DNA from: Bathynomus jamesi
Lineage: Eukaryota; Arthropoda; Malacostraca; Isopoda; Cirolanidae
Reading direction: 5' to 3'
Assembly: GCA_023014485.1 (NCBI GenBank)
Contig: JAJOZX010002575.1
Span: 42,501-106,500 of the forward strand
DNA length: 64,000 nucleotides
Numbering within the stretch: position 1 is the stretch's first letter; every line of letters starts with the position of its first letter. Shown piece after piece: positions 63,501 through 64,000 of the stretch. Position numbers and translations under genes: made by a program. The notes beneath the pieces are model-generated. The model was not told where the DNA came from. It saw nothing but the letters and a program-made list of their open reading frames with translations, and made no database searches.

Positions 63501-64000
63501 GATGGAGTAAAGCATGTATGTTATATGAAAGATGCTAAGCCTAAAAATAACCCTTGTATAACTGTATACTACGATATAGAAACATATACGAACGCTGAAA
63601 CCAAAGAGGTAATTCCACATTTACTTGTGAGCCAGACCATCTGTGATGAGTGTATGGGTATCGAATGTGACGAGTGCCCCAAATGTGGTAAACGGACAAA
63701 CGTTTTTAAAACGAATGTCCGCGATAGCCCTGTGAAACTATTTGTGTCCTATATTGTCAAGTTAGCCGACAAGTTCAAAAAAATGACTGTGTATATTCTC
63801 GCCCATAACGGGGCAAAGTTTGACACGCAGTTCCTTTATAAGGAGTTGCTTGAACACGAATCCTCTGAGATATTTACAGGTGATCCATTGAAAAGAGGCA
63901 ACAAATTAATACAGATGCAGATAAGAGGCAATGTACAATTTAAAGATACTTTATTATTCACACCTTGTAAATTAGCAAAGCTACCCAAGGTGATGGGAGT
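60573..64000 (+). CDS. Polinton protein-primed DNA polymerase B, partial, interrupted
   Basis: The frame begins at a strong splice acceptor (CTTTCTTCTCCCACAG, exon from 60573). First an acidic, Pro/Ser-rich low-complexity region with a 112-bp tandem duplication (about 60763-60985), then a conserved N-terminal domain (61001-61263) cut by the Tc1-type insertion and resumed at 62657. A Cys/His-rich segment follows (CKGCLEFADDIVRHCKECHM, CEQCKSTKCE, CDVCRRTFF; 63190-63500). The 3'-5' exonuclease has Exo I as YYDIET (about 63568) and Exo II as AHNGAKFDTQF (about 63803). Palm motifs lie beyond 64000. Further single-base breaks occur near 62890, 62955 and 63440 (a G run). It replicates the element from a protein primer. 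Confidence 0.85.
60763..60985 (+). repeat. 112-bp tandem duplication in the PolB linker
   Basis: TAGATCCCCAACCCTCAACC recurs 112 bp apart (60764 and 60876), with CAGCACC / AAGCACC and CCGCCCCCCGTTCTGTT continuing in parallel. 112 is 1 modulo 3, so the duplication shifts the frame. Confidence 0.8.
61351..62374 (-). pseudogene. Tc1-like DD34E transposase, two premature stops
   Basis: N-terminal HTH region QIAKELNISQSTVNLWVSRA, then GRPRKTNSRTDKLMKR. Catalytic core: VLFSDESTFLTF (Asp), TYMHDGAPCHRA (Asp) and SPDLNPIENLWLIIKNK (Glu, the DD34E signature). In-frame stops lie near 62315 (TAA within the first HTH) and 62040 (TGA, just before the 213-aa open part 61351-61992). The copy is therefore inactive, while its ends are intact and could be mobilised in trans. 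Confidence 0.85.
62403..62417. repeat. poly-A/T tract inside the Tc1-type element
   Basis: Run of A in the 5' flank of the transposase. Confidence 0.8.

Larger units (their letters stand above)
53340..64000. mobile_element. Polinton/Maverick virus-like element (right side beyond window)
   Basis: A block of Polinton hallmark genes: adenain-type protease, jelly-roll capsid candidates, chromodomain integrase and packaging ATPase on the minus strand, and PolB on the plus strand. The left boundary is placed near 53340 by the upstream promoter and first exon; terminal repeats were not identified because the right end lies outside. Most gene breaks are single-base, several in homopolymers. Confidence 0.9.

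Overview
The window is a stretch of an animal, most likely arthropod, nuclear genome dominated by mobile DNA. The evidence is dense (TA)n, (GA)n and (CA)n microsatellites, TTAGG-type interstitial telomere repeats, tRNA- and 5S-derived SINEs, Penelope-like elements, many Tc1/mariner relatives with a DUF4817-like N-terminus, and spliced genes. A malacostracan crustacean would fit; the species cannot be fixed from the sequence. The only convincing host coding piece is one first exon of a CLCA-type secreted/membrane protein gene (minus strand, 14630-14809).

Layout. 1-5.2 kb: mariner-like remnants, one carrying a nested hAT with a perfect 8-bp target duplication (776-1570), then a CACTA-ended element with a 560-codon candidate transposase (2583-5150). 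5.2-8.2 kb: a fold-back repeat and a decayed CR1/Jockey-group LINE (minus). 8.2-20.5 kb: microsatellites, modular SINEs (one with a 5S rRNA head), a CLCA exon, a near-perfect 145-bp palindrome with a hammerhead-ribozyme fold, and mariner remnants. 20.7-22.9 kb and 37.2-40.3 kb: two Penelope-like elements, each as a head-to-head hairpin and each with hammerhead motifs in its outer ends. 22.9-42.6 kb: at least eight Tc1/mariner-type elements, several turned into long inverted-repeat (fold-back) forms and most landed in (TA)n tracts. 42.9-50.7 kb: a three-level nest, an intact hAT (46271-49167, 663-aa transposase) inside an element with long terminal inverted repeats and an XPG/FEN-like nuclease ORF, itself inside an older hAT.

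53.3 kb to the window end: a Polinton/Maverick virus-like element. On the minus strand lie an adenain-type protease, a candidate major capsid protein, a basic pX-like protein, a candidate penton protein, a chromodomain integrase, two conserved unknowns and a packaging ATPase. On the plus strand is protein-primed DNA polymerase B, running off the end. Several gene breaks are single-base changes in homopolymers, so the element may be younger or more intact than it looks. PolB is also interrupted by a complete Tc1-type transposon (61266-62656, TA duplication).

The most unusual signal is a set of small plus-strand exons at the left end of the Polinton (53.53-54.53 kb). Their splice donors and acceptors are all in the same phase and match a strong acceptor 6 kb away, directly ahead of the PolB reading frame. 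This suggests one early transcript that splices over the whole oppositely oriented capsid/integrase block.
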